Below, piece by piece: positions 18,501-25,819 of a stretch of DNA of 46,800 nt. The stretch covers positions 145,001 to 191,800 of the forward strand of contig JACKET010000012.1 in the NCBI GenBank assembly GCA_020632875.1, written 5' to 3'. The stretch comes from Alphaproteobacteria bacterium. Its GTDB lineage: Bacteria; Myxococcota_A; UBA796; GCA-2862545. A model generated the notes under the pieces. That model worked only from the letters and a program-made list of their open reading frames with translations, did not search any database and was not told the origin of the DNA. Position 1 is the stretch's first letter; every line of letters starts with the position of its first letter. Both the position numbers and the translations under genes were made by a program.

Positions 18501-18799
18501 CTGTCTTCCTGGGGGGCGGTCACGAAGATGACGATGGCGTTGTACGGGACGACGGACGCGTAGCCGTTCGCGGCGTCGGTCCGGTCGACGAGCACGACCT
18601 CGGTGCGCCGCCGCGGCTTCCACTGCATCTCTTCGGACATCGTGTCGTAGATGCCCTCGACCTCCGTCGCGAACTCGTCCGCGACGGTCTCGATGCCCTG
18701 GTGGAACGTGATGTTGAAGTGGTCGGTCCGGATGGTCCGCCAGGTCATCTGGGGGTCGTAGGACGCGGCCTGCGCGGCGAACAGGAGAGCCGGGATCAT
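15554..18799 (-). CDS. Outer-membrane protein: gluzincin-like peptidase, beta-propeller and beta-barrel
   Basis: A 1081-residue exported protein. A short signal peptide (MIPALLFAAQA) is followed by a peptidase MA-like domain with H115-E-x-x-H119 (THELTHVLH) and a downstream Glu in VEGLA (E153), the gluzincin zinc-ligand pattern. From about 290 to 560 come WD40-like/PD40 (TolB-like) propeller repeats such as FSPDGDWLVWS, FSPDGSRLVM and WSADGRWLYFS. The last 400 residues look like a beta-barrel of the Omp85/surface-antigen kind, ending in Phe (QLGGSF), as outer-membrane barrels do. The likely place is the outer membrane with the protease in the periplasm. Substrate unknown. An earlier GTG (18844) is possible but would bury the signal peptide. 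Confidence 0.85.
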   Translation of the reverse strand: MIPALLFAAQAASYDPQMTWRTIRTDHFNITFHQGIETVADEFATEVEGIYDTMSEEMQWKPRRRTEVVLVDRTDAANGYASVVPYNAIVIFVTAPQEDSTLSLYEDWSTAIMTHELTHVLHMDSNHGIVRVARAVVGRVATTNDVSPWWMVEGLATFQETRHTDGGRGRTPMVDMIKRTAVIEDAFPPLGNLDGLQPKPPAGNLRYLFGQDFIQHIADHQGDMVWTKWVHTYGSWIPFWLPTKRVFGKSLVRSYFEWRDALEVRYAHQLAPVEALGVTPTRRLSDDKASCGAPAFSPDGDWLVWSCYDLRTGSAIWRSDGQGYAAEKLVQDRGAKNFTWRSDSKAFVYAASHTVNRFNTWSDIYLYDLGSKSTSALSNGARARDPDFSPDGSRLVMVTNKAELNQLEVATIDRRREALTEATDHTQFSTPRHSPDGRSIAVSVWEDGRRDLWLYAADGTPKRRVTMDVTVDRDPAWSADGRWLYFSSDRTGIPNIFAVDMETEHLWQVTNVRTGAAKPHPSPRGDLLAFNLYSNDGWEVHAMDLDPARFIDHGVLPRPLRYDAPLADLSTPVEPKLRGDTASASLDASPKRRFRLFAGHRPFDPVQTAACGRWKSFDLTTPGVAAPIGFRADCMLQSPEERVDNFDMTDAEDAFGKEEDIDWHVPPRRYNPLPTLLPRYALPYIQTTPYAPSDTFDFIPWPYALQGTIASSGADMLRHFAWSGAVTYRTDVNYLGAGGAITINRWLPVYSFGATTGAAPTARYYVADPDEVDENGDPLLYATDSIYWEKRQRIFASVSYPYRPRTTIFARYSMTWRNELFPIPDGAYLPLIPIRGRVGELAGGWRYSWSQPTSYAISLEDARIFSLIGSVTHPLLGTAVRGDGITGSPDEFGKLTVAQVTAELREYVVNPLIPNHVLAAKLGGGYTIGANQFLGNYQLGGSIGDNAFVTAPDESRMLRGYEFATDIGDRYWLTSAEYRFPIWQVQRGVGTIPVFFRNISGAVFLDAGNAFTDIDDWQGVFDDTLVGTGVEISTRWALGWGAFVTGRLGYGVGLTPVPLTPNARHAPDDPRSFYFQLGGSF

Positions 18800-18891
18800 G
18801 GGCCGCAAGGTAGCAGAGAAGTCGGCGACACGGGCGACCACCACGCGGTCCGGCGCGATAGGAGGGTCGAGGCGCGCGAAACGGAGTCTCC

Positions 18892-19206
18892 ATGCCCCTC
18901 GTCCTCCTCGCCGCCTTCGCCTGCGGAGGCGCGAGCCCGATCGCCAATCCGCTCACCGGCACGCGCGCTTTCGCGGTCCAGCCCGACGAGCAGGTGTGCG
19001 CGGTCGACGACGACTGCGTGCTGCTCGCGCTCGGCTGCTGCAGCTGCGAGTTCTTCGCGGTGAACGGCGAGCACCGGGTCGAGGTGCGCGACCGCTACCC
19101 GAGCGACGAGGGCATCCAGTGCGACTGCCCGCGCTGCGAGCGCCCGCCCGTCGCGTGCGATGCGGGCACCTGCGTGGTCCGACCCCTGCCCGAGGCCTCG
19201 GAGTAG
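18892..19206 (+). CDS. Small Cys-rich secreted protein
   Basis: A 104-residue protein with a short hydrophobic start (MPLVLLAAFAC) that is either a signal peptide or a non-canonical lipobox. The mature part has about ten further cysteines (CAVDDDCVLLALGCCSC, CDCPRCE, CDAGTC), a pattern typical of disulfide-stabilised secreted domains. The ATG at 18892 follows acggag. Its stop is immediately followed by the ATG of the next gene, so the two are probably one transcript. No family is recognised with confidence. Confidence 0.75.
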   Translation: MPLVLLAAFACGGASPIANPLTGTRAFAVQPDEQVCAVDDDCVLLALGCCSCEFFAVNGEHRVEVRDRYPSDEGIQCDCPRCERPPVACDAGTCVVRPLPEASE

Positions 19207-20445
19207 ATGCGGCTCCTGCACGCCATGGGCTTCGCGCTCGCGACCTCCGGGCGGCTCGTGATGGCGGTGCTGATCCAGGATCGTCGCCCCCGCGCACCGT
19301 GGCGGTGGCTCTCCGCGGGGCGTGCGCTGGTGGGGCCCGCCTTCGCGGCGCTCTCGGTCGAAGAGCGGCCGCTCGACGCGTTCCGGTGGGCCGACTGGAC
19401 CGTGAAGCACGCGGATCGCGCGGGTGGCATGGGGTCCCAGAGCGCCATCGCCGTGCGGGTGGGCGTGCGGGCGCTCGTGCAGCTCGACGAGGTGCACCAC
19501 GCGATCGACTGGGCGCTGCCGCGGTTCGACGACCGGGCGAAGGGCTGGCTGCTGCTCGTCGAGACCGTCCGGCGGCTGCGGGGCCCGCAGGCCGTGCCGG
19601 GCCTCGTCGCGCGCGCCCGGATGGAGCTCCCCGCCGACGACACCGGCGCCGCGGCGTCGCTCATGGCGCTCGCGGTCGAGGCCCACGAGGCGCGGGTGAA
19701 GCGCGACGCGGCCGACTCGTGGCGCGCCGAGATCCTCGACCTCGCGCGCGACGCCCGCGACTGGAGCGCCGACGCCGTGGGCCGCGTGGCCCGCGTGTTC
19801 TCGGGCGAATCGCGCGTGCAGGCCCTGCTCGAGCGGGTGTTCGCGACCTCCGAGCTGCCCGACTCGGCGTCGTGGTACCGCGTGGTGCAGGGGATGCTCG
19901 CGAACGACATGCTCGACCACGCCGTCGAGGCCGTGATCCGCAGCACGCCGGCCGTGCTCGACACGCCCGACGACCCGGCGGGGTGGCTCGCCGCGCTCCA
20001 CGTCGGGCAGGCGCTGCTGGATGCCGGGCGGCTCGACGAGGCCGAGACCCTCGCGAGCCTCGCCGTCGACCGCGCGATCCGCGCCGAGCAGGGGCTCGGG
20101 CTCGAGGCGACCGAGATCCTCCACGGGCGCACGCTGCACGCCCTCGGCCGGCACGAAGAGGCCCGCGAGGCGCTCGAGCGCGGCACGTCCATCGACGCGA
20201 GCGCCGAAGCGGCGTGGCTGTCGGACTCCCTGGGGGTCGTGTACCCGGATCCGCCGCCGCCGCGGCTCGTCGTCCAGGCGGCCGGCTGGTACACGCTCGG
20301 CCGCGTGCTCGAGCGCCAGGGCCAGCGCGGCGAGGCCGCCTACGAGAAGGCCCGGCGGCTCGCGGTGAAGCACGCGCTGCTCAAGGGCGGCACGGCCGCC
20401 GACTGGATCCTCGACAGCCTCGACACCGGCGCGATGTCCCGGTGA
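19207..20445 (+). CDS. TPR-like helical repeat protein
   Basis: A 412-residue, almost entirely helical protein. Repeats resembling tetratricopeptide units are seen in the C-terminal half, such as LGLEATEILHGRTLHALGR and VVQAAGWYTLGRVLERQGQ, with the Gly/Ala/Tyr spacing of TPRs. There is no signal peptide, so it is probably cytoplasmic and mediates protein-protein contacts. The ATG at 19207 directly follows the TAG of the preceding Cys-rich gene with ggag at 19200-19203; a second Met at 19225 is an alternative. The Pho-box-like site starts right behind its stop. Confidence 0.75.
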   Translation: MRLLHAMGFALATSGRLVMAVLIQDRRPRAPWRWLSAGRALVGPAFAALSVEERPLDAFRWADWTVKHADRAGGMGSQSAIAVRVGVRALVQLDEVHHAIDWALPRFDDRAKGWLLLVETVRRLRGPQAVPGLVARARMELPADDTGAAASLMALAVEAHEARVKRDAADSWRAEILDLARDARDWSADAVGRVARVFSGESRVQALLERVFATSELPDSASWYRVVQGMLANDMLDHAVEAVIRSTPAVLDTPDDPAGWLAALHVGQALLDAGRLDEAETLASLAVDRAIRAEQGLGLEATEILHGRTLHALGRHEEAREALERGTSIDASAEAAWLSDSLGVVYPDPPPPRLVVQAAGWYTLGRVLERQGQRGEAAYEKARRLAVKHALLKGGTAADWILDSLDTGAMSR

Positions 20446-20463
20446 CCGTCGCGAAACCGTCAC
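20446..20463 (+). promoter_or_regulatory. Pho-box-like site upstream of phoB
   Basis: Two 7-base units, ccgtcgc and ccgtcac, are separated by gaaa. This is the 7-4-7 direct-repeat layout of the PhoB binding site (consensus units near CTGTCAT), and the AT-rich 4-base spacer fits. It lies 52 bases upstream of the phoB ATG, directly after the stop of the preceding gene, so it would allow PhoB to control its own operon. No convincing -10 hexamer at the standard distance is visible. Confidence 0.5.
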
Positions 20464-20514
20464 TTGCCGGAGCCGCGGAGGGCCCGATAGGCCACGTGCC
20501 ACCGCGGAGACGCC

Positions 20515-21222
20515 ATGGCGGGTGACGGCCCCATTCTGATCGTGGACGACGAGGACGACCTGCGCGACCTCCTCGACATCAACCTCCGCCGCGAGGGCTT
20601 CCGCACGGCCTGCGCCGCGACGGCCGCCGAGGCGCTCACCCTCGCCGCCGCCGAGCGGCCCGTGCTGGTGGTGCTCGACCTCATGCTTCCCGACATGTCG
20701 GGAACCGAGGTCTGCCGCCGACTCCGCGCGTCGCCCGAGACGGCCGGCGTGCCGATCATCATGCTCACCGCGAAGGGCGAGGAGATCGACCGGGTCGTGG
20801 GCTTCGAGGTCGGGGCCGACGACTACGTCGTGAAGTCCGCCTTCTCGATGCGCGAGTTCGTGCTCCGGGTCCGCGCGGTCCTCCGCCGCCAGGCCAGCAA
20901 GGCCGAGGTCCCCGACGCCGCGCGCCTCACCTACGGCGTCCTCGAGATCGACGAAGAAGGGCACCGCGTCTACGTCGGGGGCGAGGCGATCGACCTCACC
21001 GCCACGGAGTTCAAGCTCCTCACGGCACTCGCGCGCCGTCCCGGTCGGGTCCAGACCCGGGGCTTCCTGCTCGAGGAGGTGTGGGACCTCCCACCCGACC
21101 TCAACACGCGCACCGTCGACACCCACGTGAAGCGGCTCCGCGAGAAGCTGGGCGCCGCGAGCGAGCACCTCCAGACCGTCCGTGGCGTCGGATACCGGTT
21201 CGCCATCGATCCCAGGGGTTAG
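20515..21222 (+). CDS. phoB: PhoB-type response regulator
   Basis: A 235-residue OmpR/PhoB family response regulator, probably the transcription factor of the phosphate-starvation response. The receiver domain has the acidic pocket DDEDD at 11-15, phospho-acceptor D55 (VVLDLMLP) and T85. The conserved Lys is K107, but it is followed by SAF rather than the usual PF (VVKSAF). The C-terminal winged helix has the usual TATEFKLL, TRTVDTHVKRLR and GVGYRF blocks. The ATG at 20515 has gcggag upstream. It is directly followed by a histidine kinase gene and, two genes on, phoU, which supports the Pho assignment. The Lys-Ser-Ala variation may alter signalling. Confidence 0.9.
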   Translation: MAGDGPILIVDDEDDLRDLLDINLRREGFRTACAATAAEALTLAAAERPVLVVLDLMLPDMSGTEVCRRLRASPETAGVPIIMLTAKGEEIDRVVGFEVGADDYVVKSAFSMREFVLRVRAVLRRQASKAEVPDAARLTYGVLEIDEEGHRVYVGGEAIDLTATEFKLLTALARRPGRVQTRGFLLEEVWDLPPDLNTRTVDTHVKRLREKLGAASEHLQTVRGVGYRFAIDPRG

Positions 21223-21225
21223 ACC

Positions 21226-22398
21226 GTGGTCGTGGAGACGAACGAGCTCGCCCGCAAGCTGCTCGACATCGCTCGCGCCGACCCCGACGACTACGCGCGC
21301 CTCGAGGTCCCCGACAGCGATCTCGCGCCCCTCGTGGTGGCGGTCAACCTGTTCCTCGAGCGCATCCGGCACGAGCACGAGGTGCTCCGCCGCGACGCCA
21401 GCGTCGGCCGCCGCATGCTCGAGGCCAGCACCGTGGGCGTCGTGCTCGTCGATGGCGACGGGCTGATCTCGTACGTGAACCCGACGGCGCGTCGGATGCT
21501 GCCGCCCCGCGTCGAGCCCATGGGGCGCAAGCCCATCGTCGCGTTCCCGATCGCCGAGCTGCAGGAGGTCGTCTCGCTGGCGATGTCGGGCGTCGAGCCC
21601 GAGCCCGTCGAGTGCAACCTCGGCCGGATGGACATCATCGTCACCGCGAGCGACCTGCCCGGCGGGGGCGCGATGGTCACCCTGCGCGACGTGACCGGCG
21701 ACCGCGAGGCCCAGCGCGCCCGCACCGACTTCGTGGCGAACGTGTCGCACGAGCTGCGCACGCCGGTGACGGCCATCATGGGCTACGCCGAGACGATGCT
21801 GCTCGAGCGCGAGCGGCTCCCGGAAGACCTCGCCGCGATGCTCGAGAAGATCGACCGGAACGCACGGCGCCTCCGCGATCTGTTCGAAGACCTGCTCCAG
21901 CTGCACCGCATCGAGTCGCGCCGGCGCGAGCTCCCCCTGGCCGAGCACGCGCTCCGCCCGATCCTCGAGGAGGCGGTGATCGGCGCGGCCGACAAAGCCG
22001 TCCAGCGCGGGCAGAGCTTCACGCTCACGTGTCCCGCCTCGATGGTGGCGAACTGCAATCCCGAGGCGCTGCGCACGATGGTCGCGAACCTGGCCTCGAA
22101 CGCGGTGAACTACACGCCGAGCGGCGGCAACATCGCGGTCACCGCGACCGAGACCTCCGACGAGGTCGTGGTCAGCGTGGTCGACGACGGCATCGGCATC
22201 GATCCGGTGCACCAGCAGCGCATCTTCGAGCGGTTCTACCGCGTCGACGACGCGCGCAGCCGGGCGCTCGGCGGCACGGGCCTCGGCCTCGCGCTCGTGA
22301 AGCACCTGGCCCTCGCGAGCCGGAGCCGCATCTCCGTCGAGAGCGCCGCGGGGCGGGGCAGCCGGTTCCGCATCCACCTCCGCAAGGTCCGCCGTTGA
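21226..22398 (+). CDS. phoR: PhoR-like sensor histidine kinase without membrane segment
   Basis: A 390-residue histidine kinase. An N-terminal HAMP-like stretch (about 15-55, DSDLAPLVVAVNLFLERIR) is followed by a PAS domain (about 62-155), the phosphorylated His175 (FVANVSHELRTP), N box (LASNAVNYTP), G1 (DDGIGID), F (RIFERFYR) and G2 (GGTGLGLALVKHL). No transmembrane helix is present although PhoR proteins normally have one, and the GTG start at 21226 lies only three bases behind the phoB stop, with agggg as ribosome site. It is therefore probably cytosolic or tethered through partners such as PhoU. A frame-disrupted N-terminus is unlikely because no leftover membrane segment is seen upstream. 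Confidence 0.88.
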   Translation: MVVETNELARKLLDIARADPDDYARLEVPDSDLAPLVVAVNLFLERIRHEHEVLRRDASVGRRMLEASTVGVVLVDGDGLISYVNPTARRMLPPRVEPMGRKPIVAFPIAELQEVVSLAMSGVEPEPVECNLGRMDIIVTASDLPGGGAMVTLRDVTGDREAQRARTDFVANVSHELRTPVTAIMGYAETMLLERERLPEDLAAMLEKIDRNARRLRDLFEDLLQLHRIESRRRELPLAEHALRPILEEAVIGAADKAVQRGQSFTLTCPASMVANCNPEALRTMVANLASNAVNYTPSGGNIAVTATETSDEVVVSVVDDGIGIDPVHQQRIFERFYRVDDARSRALGGTGLGLALVKHLALASRSRISVESAAGRGSRFRIHLRKVRR

Positions 22399-23270
22399 TC
22401 GCGTGGGCCCTGCTGGGCTGCGGGCCCTCCCTGCCGGGATGGCTGCCGGAGCTGGGCGTCGGTCCGATCGAAGCCGCGGATGCAGACGAGGTGCGGATCG
22501 GCGCGCCGGCCGCCGACGTGGCGGCGTGGCTCGAGTCGCACGGCTGGCAGGGGTGGCGGGTCGTGGACGAGGACCTGATCGACAGCCACCACCGTCGCCT
22601 CGACAAGGCGGGGGTCTGGGTCGACGTGCGCTCGACGGAGACGGGCTCGCGCGTGCTGTTGCTCGAAGACGGCCCGCCGCGGCGTGAGATCGCGCCCGTC
22701 GCGCTGCCGGGGATGCTGGAGGGCGAGCCCGCGCCGCTGCTCGCCGCGACCGCCGGCTGCCAGGCCTCCGACGCGGACGTGCGCTTCACGCCCGGGCGCT
22801 ACCTGTGGTCCGGCGGGCGCGTGCAGCACGCCGGTACCTGGACGATCGACGGCGGTGCGCTGGTGCTCGACGGGCCGAAGGCGATGCGCTGCGAAGGCCT
22901 CGTCCTCGTCGGCGGGCCGTACCCGACGCTCGTGAGCTGCGGTCCCGAGCCGCTCGTGCGCTGCGGAGCGCCCCCCGGGCCCACGCTCGCCGTGCTGGAT
23001 GCCGGGGGCGGTGCGGATCGGGTCGCGCTGGTCGGCGGTGCGGCGTCGGTCGACGCCGGGAGCTTCGTGTTCACGGGGCCTTCGGCGGGCACCGAGGGGC
23101 TCGTGGTGGAGTACGCACCCGGCCGTCCCGGTGCGGTCGAGCGCGCGGAGGGGCTGGCGTACCGGCTGCACCGCGATCTCGGCGAGCCCGTGGCGCTGGG
23201 CCGGGCGGAGTCCCCGGTCGCCGAGGTCGTGGTCCGCGTCGGGAAGCCGGTTACGGAAGGGCCGGAATGA
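22395..23270 (+). CDS. Lipoprotein between phoR and phoU
   Basis: A 291-residue putative lipoprotein. It starts with TTG overlapping the phoR stop (TTGA at 22395-22398), giving MIAWALLGC with the lipid-acceptor Cys at residue 9. An aagg sequence lies seven bases upstream. The mature part contains a region like PASTA/META-type small domains (VRIGAPAADVAAWLESHGWQ) and a segment with paired cysteines around LVSCGPEPLVRCG. Its stop overlaps the phoU start (ATGA), so it is expressed with the Pho genes. No family is recognised; a periplasmic phosphate-related role is inferred from position only. The unusual start lowers certainty about the N-terminus. Confidence 0.7.
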   Translation: MIAWALLGCGPSLPGWLPELGVGPIEAADADEVRIGAPAADVAAWLESHGWQGWRVVDEDLIDSHHRRLDKAGVWVDVRSTETGSRVLLLEDGPPRREIAPVALPGMLEGEPAPLLAATAGCQASDADVRFTPGRYLWSGGRVQHAGTWTIDGGALVLDGPKAMRCEGLVLVGGPYPTLVSCGPEPLVRCGAPPGPTLAVLDAGGGADRVALVGGAASVDAGSFVFTGPSAGTEGLVVEYAPGRPGAVERAEGLAYRLHRDLGEPVALGRAESPVAEVVVRVGKPVTEGPE

Positions 23271-23956
23271 CGTTCCGCTCGCCACTCGAGGCCGACCTCG
23301 ACAAGATCCGCACCCTGTTCCTGCAGATGTGCGTGCGGGCCGAGTCGATGGTGCGCCTGTCGGTGCGCTCGGTGATGGAGCGCGACGCGTACCTCGGCCG
23401 CAGCGTGGTGGCGGCCGACCGCGATCTCGACACGCTCGAGCTGCAGATCGACCAGCTGTGCCTCGCGGTGCTCGACGAGCGCCACCCGTCCGGCGACGAG
23501 CTGCGGGTCGTCACCACGGTCATGAAGATGGTCACCGACCTCGAGCGCATCGGCGATCTGGCGTCGAACGTCGCGAAGCGCGGGCTCGAGCTGTCGGCGG
23601 GCAGCGGCTACGAGCCGGGGTTCGAGCTCACGATGATGGGCGAGGGGGCGGCCGACATGATCCGGCTCGCGGCCGACGCCTTCGTCGCGCAAGACACCGA
23701 GCTCGCCCACGACGTGCTCTCGCGAGACCGGCAGATCGACCAGATCAACCGCGAGGTCTTCCAGCGCGCGGTGAAGGAGATGGCCGCGCACTCCGACCAG
23801 GTCGACCGGGTGCTCGGGATGACCTCGATCTCGAAGTACCTCGAGCGGGCCGGCGACCACGCCTGCAACCTCGCGGAGATGGTCGTGTTCCTCGTCGACG
23901 GCCGCGACGTGCGGCACACGCGCCGCAAGAAGCTGCCCGCGAAGCCCGCCGAGTAG
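23267..23956 (+). CDS. phoU: Phosphate signalling protein PhoU
   Basis: PhoU is a cytoplasmic helical protein that links the phosphate transporter to PhoR and represses the Pho response when phosphate is ample. The 229-residue sequence has both repeats of the family with their metal-binding E/D motifs: DLERIGDLASNVAK in the first and YLERAGDHACNLAE in the second. Length is normal. The ATG overlaps the stop of the preceding lipoprotein gene. The pst transporter genes that usually accompany phoU are not in this stretch, so regulation in trans is likely. Confidence 0.95.
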   Translation: MTFRSPLEADLDKIRTLFLQMCVRAESMVRLSVRSVMERDAYLGRSVVAADRDLDTLELQIDQLCLAVLDERHPSGDELRVVTTVMKMVTDLERIGDLASNVAKRGLELSAGSGYEPGFELTMMGEGAADMIRLAADAFVAQDTELAHDVLSRDRQIDQINREVFQRAVKEMAAHSDQVDRVLGMTSISKYLERAGDHACNLAEMVVFLVDGRDVRHTRRKKLPAKPAE

Positions 23957-23979
23957 CCGTTCCGTCGGCCACCGCGTGG

Positions 23980-24201
23980 CTATCCGACCGTCACCACGAC
24001 GGTCTCGACGCGGCGGCCGCGCTTCACGAGCACCCGGACGTGCGTTCCGCCCTGCGTGACCTCGATCGTGCCCTGCAGTCCGCGTTTCCGGAGCACGTCG
24101 CCGCACTCGCGCTTCACGCGGCTCGCGAACAACGGCCCGGGCGGGCTCCCGTCGAGCACGTCGAGGACCGCGATCTCCAGGGCTTCGTGCAGCTCTTCCA
24201 T
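23980..24201 (-). CDS. Small conserved-type hypothetical protein
   Basis: A 73-residue basic protein with a helical N-terminal half (MEELHEALEIAVLDVL) and a beta-rich C-terminal half with alternating Val residues (VRVLVKRGRRVETVVVTVG). Codon third positions are strongly G/C as in neighbouring real genes, which argues against a chance frame. No clear ribosome site precedes the ATG at 24201. It is convergent with phoU and divergent from the DUF1592 gene, with 40 bases between the starts. Function unknown. Confidence 0.6.
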   Translation of the reverse strand: MEELHEALEIAVLDVLDGSPPGPLFASRVKRECGDVLRKRGLQGTIEVTQGGTHVRVLVKRGRRVETVVVTVG

Positions 24202-24241
24202 GCATCGAGCCTATCCCCGCATTCCGGGGTACGAAGGAACG

Positions 24242-25819
24242 ATGCGTTGTTGGTCGCTGATGCTGGTGTTGGCGGGGTGCCCGGGGCCCGAAGAGCCCGC
24301 CGTGCGTGGCGAAGCGCCCACCGTCGACGCAGCCGCACCGGTGCTCCGCCGGCTCACCGACAGCCAGTACCGCAACGCCGTGGCCTCGCTGTTCGGCCCG
24401 GGCATCGTGCTGCCGGCGAACCTCGAGCCCGACGTGCCGGTCGACGAGCTGCGCGCGCTCGGCGCGGCGGTGACGACGATCTCGCCCTACGGCGTCGAGC
24501 AGTACGAGACCGCGGCCTACCAGATCGCCGAGCAGGCGCTGTCCGACCCGGGCTGGGTCGCGGCCCACGTCCCCTGCACGCCCACCGCCATCCGCGACGA
24601 CGCCTGCGCGCGCACCGCGCTCGAGCCGCTCGGCCTGGCGGTGCTCCGGCGGCCGCTCGAGGTCGAAGAGCTCGACGGGCTCGTGGCCCTCGCCGGCACC
24701 GCCGCAGAAGCGCTCGGCAGCTTCGAAGAGGGGCTCGAGTACCCGCTCGCCCGACTCCTGCAGAGCCCGGCCTTCCTGTACCGCGTCGAGGTCGGCGAGA
24801 ACGGGCGCTACTCCGGGTACGAGCTGGCCTCGCGCCTGTCGTTCTTCCTGTGGGACGACGTGCCCGACGCCGAGCTGTACGCGGCCGCCGCGGCGGGTGA
24901 GCTCGCCACCGATGCCGGCCTCGCGGTCCAGGTCGACCGCATGCTCGCGGATCCCCGCGCGCGGGCAGGCGTCCGCAACCTGTTCACCGATCTGTTCCGC
25001 CTGTACCGGCTCGATCAGATCGCGAAGGACCCGGCCGTCTTCAACGCGTACGGCCCCGAGCTGAAGGCCTCCGCGCGCGAAGAGACCCTGCGCGTCATCG
25101 AGTACCAGGTGTTCGACCGCGATGCGCCGTACCGTGACCTGTTCACGTCCCGCCTGACCTTCCTCGACCGTGGGCTGGCAGCGCTCTACGGCGTCCGGGC
25201 GCCCGCCCGCGAGGGCTTCGGCGGTGTCGAGCTGCCGGTCTCGCTCGGCCGCGCCGGGCTGCTCGGGCACGCGAGCATCCTGATGATGGAGGCGCACCCC
25301 GTCAGCACGTCGGTCACGCGGCGCGGCGTGTTCGTGCGCACCGCGCTGCTCTGCCACGAGATCCCGCCGCCCCCGGCCGACGTCGACACGTCGATCCCCG
25401 AGCCGTCGCCGGATGCTCCGACGATGCGCGAGCGCGTGGCGGTCCACCTCGAAGAGCCCACGTGTGCCGGGTGCCACCGCCTCACCGACCCCATCGGGCT
25501 CGGCCTCGAGAACTTCGACGGCATCGGCGCGTGGCGCGACCTCGAGAACGGCGCCGCGATCGACCCCAGCGGCGAGCTCGAGGGCCGTGCGTTCGACACG
25601 CCCTCGGGCCTGGCCCAGGTGATCGCGACGCACCCCGACCTCGCGCAGTGCCTGGTGCGACGCGCGGTGGCGTCGGCGGTCGGGCGTGCGCCCGAGTCCG
25701 ACGACGCGATGCTCGCGTGGCACGCCGAGGGCTTCGCGGAGTCCGACCAGCGCGTGCTCTGGCTGCTCCGCGACATCGTCACGAGCCCGGCCTTCGCCCG
25801 GGTGGGGGAGGTCGAGTGA
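24242..25819 (+). CDS. DUF1592-type cytochrome lipoprotein
   Basis: A 525-residue exported protein of the DUF1587/1592/1588/1585 architecture common in planctomycetes and myxobacteria. The signal peptide ends in LAGC (Cys13). Landmarks in order are LTDSQYRNAV (DUF1587-like), LAVLRRPLEVEE, ARLLQSPAFLYRVE and LASRLSFFLWDDVPD (DUF1592), GLLGHASILMMEAHPVSTS (DUF1588), and a C-terminal heme-type motif CAGCH at 408-412 with DPIGLGLENFD (DUF1585). It is probably a periplasmic heme protein. Molecular function of the family is not established. ATG 24242 has aagga. Its stop overlaps the next start (GTGA), as is usual for this pair. Confidence 0.9.
   Translation: MRCWSLMLVLAGCPGPEEPAVRGEAPTVDAAAPVLRRLTDSQYRNAVASLFGPGIVLPANLEPDVPVDELRALGAAVTTISPYGVEQYETAAYQIAEQALSDPGWVAAHVPCTPTAIRDDACARTALEPLGLAVLRRPLEVEELDGLVALAGTAAEALGSFEEGLEYPLARLLQSPAFLYRVEVGENGRYSGYELASRLSFFLWDDVPDAELYAAAAAGELATDAGLAVQVDRMLADPRARAGVRNLFTDLFRLYRLDQIAKDPAVFNAYGPELKASAREETLRVIEYQVFDRDAPYRDLFTSRLTFLDRGLAALYGVRAPAREGFGGVELPVSLGRAGLLGHASILMMEAHPVSTSVTRRGVFVRTALLCHEIPPPPADVDTSIPEPSPDAPTMRERVAVHLEEPTCAGCHRLTDPIGLGLENFDGIGAWRDLENGAAIDPSGELEGRAFDTPSGLAQVIATHPDLAQCLVRRAVASAVGRAPESDDAMLAWHAEGFAESDQRVLWLLRDIVTSPAFARVGEVE

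Noticed and set aside
15605..19063. Open frame of about 1150 codons on the plus strand
   Set aside because: It is antisense to the protease-barrel gene, whose product has clear domains, and its translation is Arg/Val/Glu/His-rich without any recognisable motif.
18796..22377. Open frame of about 1190 codons on the minus strand
   Set aside because: It is antisense to the TPR, phoB and phoR genes; no domain or start context supports it.
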